Part shown: positions 7,407 to 14,518 of the stretch, in pieces | How positions within the stretch are numbered: position 1 is the stretch's first letter | How the letters are laid out: every line of letters begins with the position of its first letter | Virus record (IMG/VR): IMGVR_UViG_3300017949_000025 | Coordinates: 1 to 36,730 of that record | DNA: 36,730 bases | From: a virus | Direction: 5' to 3' (one strand) | Notes under the pieces: model-generated | The model's database searches: none | What the model was told of the DNA's origin: nothing | Seen by the model: the letters and a program-made list of their open reading frames with translations, nothing else | Position numbers and translations under genes: made by a program

Positions 7407-7829
7407 CTAATGTAATTTAGTTTTATCCACAAAATTGAATTTTAATACATTATCAGATTCTGAATCGTGTTTTACTGTAATCTGATCTTTTACTTCTTTA
7501 GTTGAAGCTTGGATTATATTATCTTGTTTTTCATTTCGTGCTTCATTAATTTTTTCTATAGCATTTTCATATTGTTCTAAAATTTCTTTGGATGGAATTG
7601 TAGCGGCAAGTAAATGATATAAATTAATTGTTACGAAATGATCAGGTTCTTCTACATATGTCATCCAAGGTTTAAACATGTAATAACTTCTTTCTACATC
7701 TAAATCAATTCTTGCTATTCTAAAAGCACAGCGAACAACAATATCTTCTTCGAGTTCTTCCATTATTTCGCAAATAATTTCCGAACCATCTGAAAGTTTT
7801 ATTTGTTTAACGTTGTTTATGTCAATCAT
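7407..7829 (-). CDS. 140-aa protein next to UvsW, possible Sm-like fold
   Basis: I do not recognise a named family with certainty. The N-terminal half (LSDGSEIICEIMEELEEDIVVRCAFRI) has the look of an Sm/LSm-type small beta barrel: a K-L-x-D-G-x-x-I strand followed by acidic turn and V-x-x-P/A-like strand. The C-terminal 50 residues are charged and probably disordered. It starts by a 4-nt ATGA overlap with the uvsW stop and so is coupled to that helicase gene. Its 3' end overlaps the leader of an outward plus-strand promoter. The fold suggestion is inference from pattern only. Confidence 0.75.
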   Translation of the reverse strand: MIDINNVKQIKLSDGSEIICEIMEELEEDIVVRCAFRIARIDLDVERSYYMFKPWMTYVEEPDHFVTINLYHLLAATIPSKEILEQYENAIEKINEARNEKQDNIIQASTKEVKDQITVKHDSESDNVLKFNFVDKTKLH

Positions 7830-9334
7830 ATTGGAACCTTATAGAATTTAAAATTAAATTTTTCTTTTTTATAAATTTTTAATCTTTCTTCGCTATGCAA
7901 AAGTGCATAATTTTTTCTCGATTTATATTTAAAATCGTCAGCTATATCATAGAGTCTAGTATTTGATCCATCTTCCGATTTCCGAAGTCCCCTACCAATA
8001 GACTGTAGGACCTTGATTTGTGACTTTGAAGGACTTGCAAAAATAATATTGTGCAAATTCCGTATGTTAATGCCAGTACTAAAAGTACCAAGACTAGCAA
8101 CAATGATAGCATCTTTTTGTCCTTCTGTTATTTTTCTAATAGCTTCTCTATCAGAAGTTTCAGTAGCACCACTTACAAAAAATACTTTTCTACCTTCTTT
8201 AGCTTTAGTATTTATTAAATCAAAAAGAGGTTTTCCATGTTTTTCAACAAACTGAAATAAAACTAATGTATTACCTTTTTGATCTAAAGCAAGATTCCTT
8301 ATAAACTTATTTCTTTGTTCATATTTAACAATATAGTCTATTTCATCTTGATATTGTAATCCTACTATTTGTTTTTTAATTTCTTCGCTATACTGAAGTT
8401 GTATCATAAAAATTTCTAAATCTGCAAGTGTCTGATTATCTTGTAGAGTCTTGGTTGTAGTAACTTTCATTACCTTGCCAAAAAGACCTTCTAATACAAG
8501 TTGATGAGTTTGTGTTCCATCTAATGTGCCTGTAGTACCAAATCTATATTCAGCAAGTCTACATTTATTCATTATATTTGTAAGAGATTTTGATTTAAAT
8601 CCATGACATTCATCTCCTAAAACCATACCAAACTGATCAAACCAGGCAGCTGGCATTTTATATATTGATTGCCATGTACTTATACAAATAGCACTTTCAA
8701 AATCTTTATCTTTACCAGAGTATATTTTATGCATACCTTCTGGTTTTTGTCCATAATCTATAAAATCACCATACATTTGTTCTACTAAAGATGTTGTCGG
8801 AACAATGATTAATACTCTTCCCGCTCTTGGATATTTCCAACCATCTGTTAGCATTTGTAACCAATATTTAGATAAACAATATAAAATTAAAGATTTTCCA
8901 GATCCTGTAGGAGATAAAAGTATTGATCTTTTTCTTTTTAATCCTTCGCATATTGCATTAAATTGGTAATCTCTAATAGAAATAGATTCACCTTTACTTT
9001 TTAGATTAAGATTTTTTATAAAATTCATTATATCATTTGGATTTATTTCATTATATGATTCAGGTAATCCAAATTGGCTTTCTTCATATTCTAATTGATA
9101 ATTTCTTTTTTCACAAAAATCTTTTACATAAGATATAAGACCACAAGAAAGTTCACAATTATTTACATTAAATAATCTTATTTTGCCGTCCCATACCTTA
9201 TTTTTATATAAAGGCATAAATTTATAACCAGGAACAAAGAAAGAAAAATAATCAGATAATTCTTGAGCAATACCCCAATCACATCCAATAATCATATTTG
9301 CATGATCTTTCTTTTGTATTTTAACTATATCCAC
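7826..9334 (-). CDS. uvsW: RNA-DNA/DNA helicase UvsW
   Basis: 502 aa, the same size class as T4 UvsW (503 aa). Superfamily 2 helicase that unwinds branched DNA and R-loops and, in T4, shifts replication from origin-dependent to recombination-dependent mode. Motifs in order: Q-region RDYQFNAI, motif I LSPTGSGKSLI, motif Ia LIIVPTTSLVEQM, motif II DECHGFKS, motif III GTTGTLDG, motif V GTFSTGINI and motif VI QSIGRGLRKS. It starts one base into the uvsY stop region, placing it directly behind the recombination mediator. Confidence 0.95.
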   Translation of the reverse strand: MDIVKIQKKDHANMIIGCDWGIAQELSDYFSFFVPGYKFMPLYKNKVWDGKIRLFNVNNCELSCGLISYVKDFCEKRNYQLEYEESQFGLPESYNEINPNDIMNFIKNLNLKSKGESISIRDYQFNAICEGLKRKRSILLSPTGSGKSLILYCLSKYWLQMLTDGWKYPRAGRVLIIVPTTSLVEQMYGDFIDYGQKPEGMHKIYSGKDKDFESAICISTWQSIYKMPAAWFDQFGMVLGDECHGFKSKSLTNIMNKCRLAEYRFGTTGTLDGTQTHQLVLEGLFGKVMKVTTTKTLQDNQTLADLEIFMIQLQYSEEIKKQIVGLQYQDEIDYIVKYEQRNKFIRNLALDQKGNTLVLFQFVEKHGKPLFDLINTKAKEGRKVFFVSGATETSDREAIRKITEGQKDAIIVASLGTFSTGINIRNLHNIIFASPSKSQIKVLQSIGRGLRKSEDGSNTRLYDIADDFKYKSRKNYALLHSEERLKIYKKEKFNFKFYKVPI

Positions 9335-9795
9335 TAAAAACCACCAGCCTCAAATTGTTTCCATTTTATAATATTACTTATTGTCTGGTGTTTCCAATTA
9401 ATATTAGAAACAATTTCTGTTAAAGTTTCAACTAAAGTTTTATAATAAGTAATCTTTTCTTCACTTGCTTGTATATCTATATCTGAATCATAAATGTGAT
9501 TCATATCACCTTTCATAACTTTAACACCATTATATGGATCATAATCCCAACCTCTTTCATCCATTTCTTCTTGTGACATTTTATTTGTATAATAAAGCCA
9601 TTTATCTTTAAGTAGAATTTTTTGATTTAGTTCAGTTTTTTTCAATTGTAATTTTGCTATTGAAAGATACTGTAAATATTTTGAATGAAGTTTTGCTATT
9701 TGTATAGATGATCTATCTAAGTGGTGTTCATCTATTTCACTATCTTTTGACCATTCATTAAGTATGTTTTCAAGATTCAACACATATGTCTCCAT
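9334..9795 (-). CDS. uvsY: Recombination mediator UvsY
   Basis: 153 aa (T4 UvsY is 137 aa). Loads the UvsX recombinase on gp32-coated single-stranded DNA. The pattern LNEWSKDSEIDEHHLDRSS, then LHSKYLQYL, then LKDKWLYYTNKMSQEEMDERGWDYDP is typical of UvsY in marine T4-like phages, and the protein is helical throughout. A GGAG ribosome-binding site precedes the ATG. It is directly upstream of uvsW, the normal T4-group pairing. UvsX itself is not in this window. Confidence 0.9.
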   Translation of the reverse strand: METYVLNLENILNEWSKDSEIDEHHLDRSSIQIAKLHSKYLQYLSIAKLQLKKTELNQKILLKDKWLYYTNKMSQEEMDERGWDYDPYNGVKVMKGDMNHIYDSDIDIQASEEKITYYKTLVETLTEIVSNINWKHQTISNIIKWKQFEAGGF

Positions 9796-9816
9796 AATAA
9801 ATTTTATTAATAGTAT

Positions 9817-10314
9817 CTATACTAATTCAAAATATGATACTTTGAAGTTTACTGGAAATGTAACCACTGGTGTTTCAGTAGCGGCTGCTTCCAATAAAAG
9901 AGTTCCTATATTTGTTACTACACAATCTATATATCTAATTTTTTTAATTACATTATTATGACTGCTTAATATAGAAAGTGTTATATCTACCACATTTTGA
10001 TCTTCAGCTAAAATTTTATCTCGACTTCTTGTAGGAGTCACAACAAGACTTTCTAACCAATTATAAACTTCTGTATAACTTGTCATATTTTCATCTACAA
10101 GAACATCAAATGCTAAATCATCAACACCAAGAGTATCTCCGGGTATAGAAATACTTTGCAAACGGCTATAAGGTACTATAGGAGCCGTAACATTTACCCC
10201 AGGATGTACAACTCTTTGTGCAAAAAATTCCAAATTACCATAATTTTTTCTGTCAATAACAACTTTAAAGTTGCTAGGTTGTAGAAAATTAAAATTTTCA
10301 GTAAGATCAGCCAT
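9817..10314 (-). CDS. Tail-tube-fold structural protein (gp19-like paralogue)
   Basis: 165 aa, about the size of T4 gp19 (163 aa). The layout NFKVVIDRKNYGNLEFFAQ, then RLQSISIPGDTLGVDDLAFDVLVDE, then YNWLESLV and a beta-rich end VTFPVNFKVSYFELV resembles the tail-tube fold (compare GDRVFEPWTVTVINDTDF in the true gp19 at 23617-24162). It is most likely a second tube-fold protein, such as a tube terminator, initiator or other virion protein placed between gp23 and uvsY in marine T4-like phages. The exact T4 counterpart (gp3, gp54 or another) cannot be fixed by eye. A late-type promoter box lies 25 nt upstream. Confidence 0.75.
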   Translation of the reverse strand: MADLTENFNFLQPSNFKVVIDRKNYGNLEFFAQRVVHPGVNVTAPIVPYSRLQSISIPGDTLGVDDLAFDVLVDENMTSYTEVYNWLESLVVTPTRSRDKILAEDQNVVDITLSILSSHNNVIKKIRYIDCVVTNIGTLLLEAAATETPVVTFPVNFKVSYFELV

Positions 10315-10338
10315 ATCAATCTCCGTTGAAGTTATATC

Positions 10339-10346
10339 TATTTATA
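10339..10346 (-). promoter_or_regulatory. Late promoter box TATAAATA
   Basis: Perfect TATAAATA on the minus strand, 25 nt before the ATG of the tail-tube-like gene, in the gap between diverging genes. It matches the T4 late consensus recognised by gp55. Confidence 0.75.
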
Positions 10347-10360
10347 TTAATAAAAAGTGT

Positions 10361-10378
10361 ATTTTAGGGGTTTACAAA
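10361..10378 (+). repeat. 18-nt promoter-region repeat, copy 1
   Basis: ATTTTAGGGGTTTACAAA; an identical copy lies on the minus strand at 35627-35644. Both copies span the -35 box of a promoter and a GGGG element just upstream of it. Confidence 0.85.
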
Positions 10379-10399
10379 TACCAATTTTTAGTATATCTT
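10371..10399 (+). promoter_or_regulatory. Sigma70-type promoter for the plus-strand gene
   Basis: TTTACA (10371-10376), 17-nt spacer, TATCTT (10394-10399). It sits 28 nt before the ATG of the only plus-strand gene, and a CGGAGA ribosome-binding site lies between. Confidence 0.72.
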
Positions 10400-10427
10400 G
10401 TAAGAGTAAATAGAATCGGAGAAACTA

Positions 10428-10766
10428 ATGACACAGTTTGATAAATCAAAGTTTACATATTACGGTGGGTATCTTGAATACACAGGTACATATGAAGGTC
10501 AACCTACCTGGGATCAAGTTGTTCCTAACTGCCACCCATCACGTGTAGGTATGCCAAAAGAACTATTTATTGCTCGGTTCAAATATAAAGGGCCAATTAC
10601 AAAAGCAAAATTTGTAAAAGAACTTTGTAAATCATTTACTGTTGAAGAATATGTTGAAGCACGTAAACAAGACGGTATCAATGGCTCACCTCTTAAAATT
10701 TTAGAAAATAAAAATCCTAAGTGGGCAGAAAAGATTATGTCAGACTGGTTAAAGAAGATATCATAA
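10428..10766 (+). CDS. Plus-strand 112-aa protein of unknown function (moron-like)
   Basis: 112 aa, soluble, aromatic-rich N-terminus (TYYGGYLEYTGTYEGQPTW) and a basic, helical C-terminus (PKWAEKIMSDWLKKIS). No family recognised. It is the only gene on the plus strand, placed between the major capsid gene and the tail-tube-like gene, with its own sigma70-type promoter, ribosome-binding site and factor-independent terminator. That is the layout of an independently expressed cassette (moron), probably early and perhaps acting on the host; the role is inference. An opposing reading frame at 10514-10900 overlaps the terminators and the end of gp23 and is a shadow. Confidence 0.85.
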   Translation: MTQFDKSKFTYYGGYLEYTGTYEGQPTWDQVVPNCHPSRVGMPKELFIARFKYKGPITKAKFVKELCKSFTVEEYVEARKQDGINGSPLKILENKNPKWAEKIMSDWLKKIS

Positions 10767-10788
10767 AAAAAGCCCCACGAATGGAGCT
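10764..10788 (-). terminator. Factor-independent terminator after gp23
   Basis: On the minus strand a 7-bp stem AGCTCCA/TGGGGCT (one G-U pair, 10771-10788) closes a TTCG tetraloop and is followed by seven T (10764-10770). It would end the gp67-gp23 transcript. It overlaps the last codons and stop of the plus-strand gene. Confidence 0.85.
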
Positions 10789-10793
10789 TAGTT

Positions 10794-10819
10794 GGGAGGG
10801 TTAAACCCCTCCCTTTTTT
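10794..10819 (+). terminator. Factor-independent terminator of the plus-strand gene
   Basis: Stem GGGAGGG (10794-10800) and CCCTCCC (10807-10813), 6-nt loop, then six T (10814-10819). It ends 10 nt before the gp23 stop, so converging transcripts are each stopped. Confidence 0.9.
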
Positions 10820-10829
10820 ATTAATAATC

Positions 10830-12158
10830 TTATGCGTTAAGGATGTTATCCACGCGGAAGATGCGGTAGTACTGGTTAGACTTCGCTGCAGCAAGACCAT
10901 TTGAAGGTGTTAAACCAACAAATGGGTTTGATACCATGCCGTAACGAGTTTTAAACCCGATTTTTGGCTGGAAGTCATTTTCACCCACTGCACGTACCAT
11001 TGTAAGCGGTACATATGGGCAATAGAATACACCGGCATCATAAGCATTAGTACCTTTATAACCTACGGTTACATAGTCGGTTGTTGCATATGGGTCGATA
11101 TATACACGAGTACGTCCGTTAAGAACACCTGCAAATGTGTTTCCTGTGTCATCTACGTTCAGGTTTGTTGACATTGCCGGAGCATAGTCAAGCATACCTG
11201 TTGCTGACAAGCAAGAAGCTACGTCTGAAGATGTAATGATGAAGTTACCACGGCCTCTCCGAGTTTCTTTAGCAATAGTATTTGCTTCACGCTCGATTTG
11301 TACCATAAGACCTTTGAACTTCTCTACTGACCAACGACCGTCTGCATCATTTGCAAGATCGAATACGCCGTTAAGTGCAGTTTGTGATGTAGAAGCACCA
11401 GTTTTAGCTTGTGAGTTGATTGTGCGAATTACTTCACGGTTAATTTCCGCAAGAATTTCAGTTGACAGAATATTTGCCAGCTCTGATTCTGCATCAAGAC
11501 CATGAATCGCTTTCAAGTCTTGTGCAAGCTCAAGGCTGTACTCTGCTTTCAACGCACGTGTTTTCGCTGAAACAGTTGCTTTTTCAATGGTGAAACCCAT
11601 TTCGTTGAAGTTAGGATTAGTTGTTCCAAGTCCTTCGCCGTCTGCTGTTGGCATACCACCGCCAAAGCCATTGGTTACACGGTCGTTATCTAGTGTACTA
11701 TCTGCACCAGCATCTGTTACACCAGAAAGACCTGATGGTCCAGCTGAACCTTGAGTTGCTGAAGAATCACCACTGAAAGTAGTATCTGCTTCATTAAAGA
11801 GTGCTTCAGTTGAACTTGTTGAACCAGCACCATAGCGTGACTTCATTGCGAAGATCAGACCAGTTGGGCCCGTCATTGGCTGAACACCACATACATCATA
11901 TGCCATCATATTTGGCATTGCACGACGTACAAGAGAAATAAGGATTGGATCCCAGTTACCTACTGAACCAGTATTGTTTCCTGGTGATTCTGCCAAGAAA
12001 CCAGCTTCAGCTTGACGTTGCTCAGCAAGAGCTTTTTCTTGGTTTTCAAGAACAACAGCTGTTACTGATCTTCTGTAAGAATCATCAATTCTACCTGCTG
12101 ATTCTTCATTGAGCACTGGTGCCCATTTCTCCGTGAGATTTTTATATGTATTAGACAT
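10830..12158 (-). CDS. 23: Major capsid protein gp23
   Basis: 442 aa (T4 gp23 is 521 aa; shorter forms are usual in marine relatives). Forms the head hexamers. Typical blocks: WDPILISLVRRAMPNMMAYDVCGVQPMTGP, GLIFAMKSRYG, MGFTIEKATVSAKTRALKAEYSLELAQDLKAIHGLDAESELANILSTEI (split here by block) and the end PFVGL..YRIFRVDNI. The N-terminal stretch EAGFLAE|SPGN offers an L-x-E site after Glu57 that fits the consensus cut by the gp21 prohead protease, so the mature protein would start at Ser58. Base composition is clearly richer in GC than in neighbouring replication genes, as expected for a highly expressed gene. Confidence 0.97.
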   Translation of the reverse strand: MSNTYKNLTEKWAPVLNEESAGRIDDSYRRSVTAVVLENQEKALAEQRQAEAGFLAESPGNNTGSVGNWDPILISLVRRAMPNMMAYDVCGVQPMTGPTGLIFAMKSRYGAGSTSSTEALFNEADTTFSGDSSATQGSAGPSGLSGVTDAGADSTLDNDRVTNGFGGGMPTADGEGLGTTNPNFNEMGFTIEKATVSAKTRALKAEYSLELAQDLKAIHGLDAESELANILSTEILAEINREVIRTINSQAKTGASTSQTALNGVFDLANDADGRWSVEKFKGLMVQIEREANTIAKETRRGRGNFIITSSDVASCLSATGMLDYAPAMSTNLNVDDTGNTFAGVLNGRTRVYIDPYATTDYVTVGYKGTNAYDAGVFYCPYVPLTMVRAVGENDFQPKIGFKTRYGMVSNPFVGLTPSNGLAAAKSNQYYRIFRVDNILNA

Positions 12159-12177
12159 TTTCTTTTGTCCCCTTAAA

Positions 12178-13260
12178 TTATTGTGTTCTCAAAGCTGATA
12201 AGTATCTACTCATGTTACTTGAAATTTCAGTTTCATCTATTTCTTCTTCTTCAACAGTTTCATTAACCATTTCTACTGGTGTATCTACAGGCTTTGTAGA
12301 TTTTTGACCAAAGTATGATTCTTTAAGTGTTGCAATTTTTGAAATAAAATCTTCTTCGTTATCAAAGTCAACGCTTTCAGCTAGATTTCTAAGCTTTTCA
12401 ACTTGTGTTTCTGCTAAATCTTTTGAAGCTTCGCGGATGCAAATTTCTTTCTTCATTGATTTTACAGATTCTGACATTGAAATGTTTTTCTCGGTCTGTG
12501 AATTCAATTGCTTTTCAAGTTCTTCAACTTGTTCTACAAGATCATCCACTAGATCGATTTTGGATTCTGGAACTTCAATATAAGATTCAGTAAACAGTTC
12601 TTTCAGATTGTTCATGAATGTTTCTGCAATTTCAGTTCTCAAGCCTTTTTCTACAGCCAGCTTGTTTTCTTCCATCCAAGTTTCAACAACGTAGTTTAGA
12701 TAGCTGTCGATTTTTTCAACAAGCTCTCCACGTGTTTCGTTGAGACCTTCTTCGATTTCAACTGCCATTTGTTCTTCAAGTGCAGCAACTCTTTCCGCCA
12801 TTTGAGCATCCATCTCTGCTTGTTTAACAGAAACATACTCTTGTACTTTAGAATTAACAGCAGCTTCAAAAATAGTAGCAGCTTTATGTTTAAAGCCTTC
12901 AGCCAATCCTTCTTCGTTTGCAATCAACGCTTCCAGATCCTGTGAGTGGTCTGAAGTAATGATCTCATCTTCGAGTTCAATTTCTTCACCCATCATGCTT
13001 TTATAAGATGCTTGCAGATCTTCTTTCTTCATCTTATTCATTTTATTATACATGGCGTTAACCATGCCGGCTTTTGTTTTTGGCATTGGCTCTGAGTTTG
13101 ACTTGTCGCCTTTCCGTTTTGGAGCAGCTTTAGTCGCATCACCTGCAGCATCTACTGATGCAACAGATTGAGCTTCTGCATTCTTAGGATCATGAGCCTC
13201 ATCCACAACTTCCGCTGCTTCATCGAGTTCAATATCCTGGTCTTTTACTTGATCAGTCAT
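12178..13260 (-). CDS. 22: Prohead core scaffolding protein gp22
   Basis: 360 aa (T4 gp22 is 269 aa). Internal scaffold around which the gp23 shell assembles and which gp21 later degrades. Acidic N- and C-terminal tails flank KTKAGMVNAMYNKMNKMKKEDLQASY (residues about 61-86) and a long central coiled coil rich in Glu, Leu and Ala. Position immediately before gp23 and after gp21 matches T4. It ends 19 nt before gp23. No promoter was seen between the two genes. Confidence 0.93.
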   Translation of the reverse strand: MTDQVKDQDIELDEAAEVVDEAHDPKNAEAQSVASVDAAGDATKAAPKRKGDKSNSEPMPKTKAGMVNAMYNKMNKMKKEDLQASYKSMMGEEIELEDEIITSDHSQDLEALIANEEGLAEGFKHKAATIFEAAVNSKVQEYVSVKQAEMDAQMAERVAALEEQMAVEIEEGLNETRGELVEKIDSYLNYVVETWMEENKLAVEKGLRTEIAETFMNNLKELFTESYIEVPESKIDLVDDLVEQVEELEKQLNSQTEKNISMSESVKSMKKEICIREASKDLAETQVEKLRNLAESVDFDNEEDFISKIATLKESYFGQKSTKPVDTPVEMVNETVEEEEIDETEISSNMSRYLSALRTQ

Positions 13261-13274
13261 GTTTGACTCCTCTT

Positions 13275-13970
13275 TTATTTGAGCAACGAGAGGAAATTCT
13301 TAAACTCACGTTCCTGTACTAAATGCAAGTCAGCACGCGGAGCTTTTCTAATTTCAGTCTCAATTTCTTCAATATCCTGAGTTTCTTCTTCAATTTCTTC
13401 AACATCCTCTTCAATAAGGTGCTGAGGTTGAATCACACCATTGTTCCAAACCCACTCTACGCCTTCCATTATCCCATTAACGAATGCTTGCGGAGCAGAT
13501 GGATCTTGTACAATGTCGACAGTTGCTAAATGAAAATCTTCTTTAACATACATTGTCCCATTACGATTCTCAAGACTTCCCATACCACGAGTTGAAACGC
13601 CTAGTTGAACACCACCATCGAGGAGACCTTTTACAATGTTTCCCATTGGAGTATCTAATATAAGCGCCTTTCCCATCACATTATTACCGTCCCAATTAAG
13701 TTCGGTGATGCGATGTGAAACCTTATCTAAGTTAACAGTTGGACCATCTGGATGATTCAGTTCTCCAACTGCTCTCTTAGTTGCAACCTGTTCAGTTGCA
13801 AATTTATGTACAGCAGACTCCAAAATTTCTCTTGGATATATTCTGCCGTTTCTATTCTTACTTTCAGCTTGTGCGAAGATACCTTCAATCACATAGTTTT
13901 TCTTTCCTGATTCTGTATCCTCAGTAATATAAGATAATTGATGATCGTTATATTCCGCAATAAGCTTCAT
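13275..13970 (-). CDS. 21: Prohead core protease gp21
   Basis: 231 aa from the chosen start (T4 gp21 is 212 aa). Serine protease that cleaves the capsid and scaffold during maturation. Visible: NGRIYPREILE, GELNHPDGPTV with likely catalytic His73, VQLGVSTRGMGS with likely catalytic Ser126, and VDIVQDPSAP with the Asp. A longer reading (to 14036) adds a basic 22-residue stretch that overlaps the preceding gene and lacks homology; the ATG at 13968-13970 has AAAGGAT 6 nt upstream and begins at the family's normal N-terminus. The C-terminus carries an unusual glutamate-rich tail. Confidence 0.94.
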   Translation of the reverse strand: MKLIAEYNDHQLSYITEDTESGKKNYVIEGIFAQAESKNRNGRIYPREILESAVHKFATEQVATKRAVGELNHPDGPTVNLDKVSHRITELNWDGNNVMGKALILDTPMGNIVKGLLDGGVQLGVSTRGMGSLENRNGTMYVKEDFHLATVDIVQDPSAPQAFVNGIMEGVEWVWNNGVIQPQHLIEEDVEEIEEETQDIEEIETEIRKAPRADLHLVQEREFKNFLSLLK

Positions 13971-13974
13971 AGTT

Positions 13975-14169
13975 CTATCCTTTATATTGCTTGACGAATT
14001 CCTTCGCCATTTTTTCAGCTTCTTTTTCCGAAGCATAAGTATCGAGATGATCTCCGTCTACCATAGCCTTAAATTTATTTCCAGCCTTAACAATCTCTAT
14101 AGAGATTCCTTTAACTTTCATTTTTTTAGATTCTTCTAAATTGGCTTTTAATTGTTTAAACGACTTCAT
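13975..14169 (-). CDS. Small basic prohead-core-region protein (gp68 position)
   Basis: 64 aa, Lys-rich, starting MKSFKQLKANLEESKK and then a beta-alpha pattern (GISIEIVKAGNKFKAMVDGDHLDTYAS..EAEKMAKEFVKQY). T4 has prohead core gene 68 (141 aa) at this place between 67 and 21, so it may be a short functional counterpart; sequence similarity is not clear by eye. It overlaps the end of gp67 by 14 nt, and its last codons (AAAGGA) supply the gp21 ribosome-binding site. Confidence 0.72.
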   Translation of the reverse strand: MKSFKQLKANLEESKKMKVKGISIEIVKAGNKFKAMVDGDHLDTYASEKEAEKMAKEFVKQYKG

Positions 14170-14464
14170 CTTCTTCTACTTCGTTATCTATTTCCATATC
14201 TACTTCTGTATCAATTTCTTCAGGTGCATTATTATAAATTCTATCTGCTATTTCTATTCTTTTATTATCAATTGCATCTGTCATTTTACTAGAAACTAGA
14301 TCATTAAAAATATTTGAAGAACTAATAAAATCCTTATCTTCAATAGCTGATATCATTGCTTCTATAGGATCTATTTCAGATTCTTCTTCTGTATTAATAT
14401 CTTCTTCTGCTGTTGTATCAATGGTTTCAATTTCATCATCTTCTGTATTTAATTCATCATTCAT
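14156..14464 (-). CDS. 67: Prohead core protein gp67
   Basis: 102 aa, strongly acidic at both ends. The centre PIEAMISAIEDKDFISSSNIFNDLVSSKMTDAIDNKRIEIADRIY (given here as separate blocks: EAMISAIEDKDF, NIFNDLVSSKM, DNKRIEIADRIY) parallels T4 gp67 EAIKSNDL, KLFAEAM, EEKIAIARNFL, and both proteins end in an acidic run. gp67 is a minor core component that is processed to internal peptides in T4. It is followed by the gp68-position gene and gp21 as in T4, and is preceded by a late promoter box instead of gp20. Confidence 0.85.
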   Translation of the reverse strand: MNDELNTEDDEIETIDTTAEEDINTEEESEIDPIEAMISAIEDKDFISSSNIFNDLVSSKMTDAIDNKRIEIADRIYNNAPEEIDTEVDMEIDNEVEEDEVV

Positions 14465-14486
14465 AATTATTTCTCCATATTTTAGA

Positions 14487-14494
14487 TTATTTAT
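14487..14494 (-). promoter_or_regulatory. Late promoter box TATAAATA
   Basis: Perfect TATAAATA on the minus strand in the gap between the glycine-rich adhesin gene and gp67, 23 nt before the gp67 ATG. It gives the head genes gp67 to gp23 their own late start after the fibre insertion. Confidence 0.78.
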
Positions 14495-14518
14495 ATAAAT
14501 TAGGTTTTTGACTTTTAT

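Noticed and set aside
10514-10900. 128-aa minus-strand reading frame over the plus-strand gene
   Set aside because: It covers two terminators and the end of gp23 and has no family features; the plus-strand gene has promoter, ribosome-binding site and terminator.
13971-14036. Upstream start for gp21 adding 22 basic residues
   Set aside because: The stretch overlaps the preceding gene in another frame, and a good ribosome-binding site precedes the ATG at 13970.
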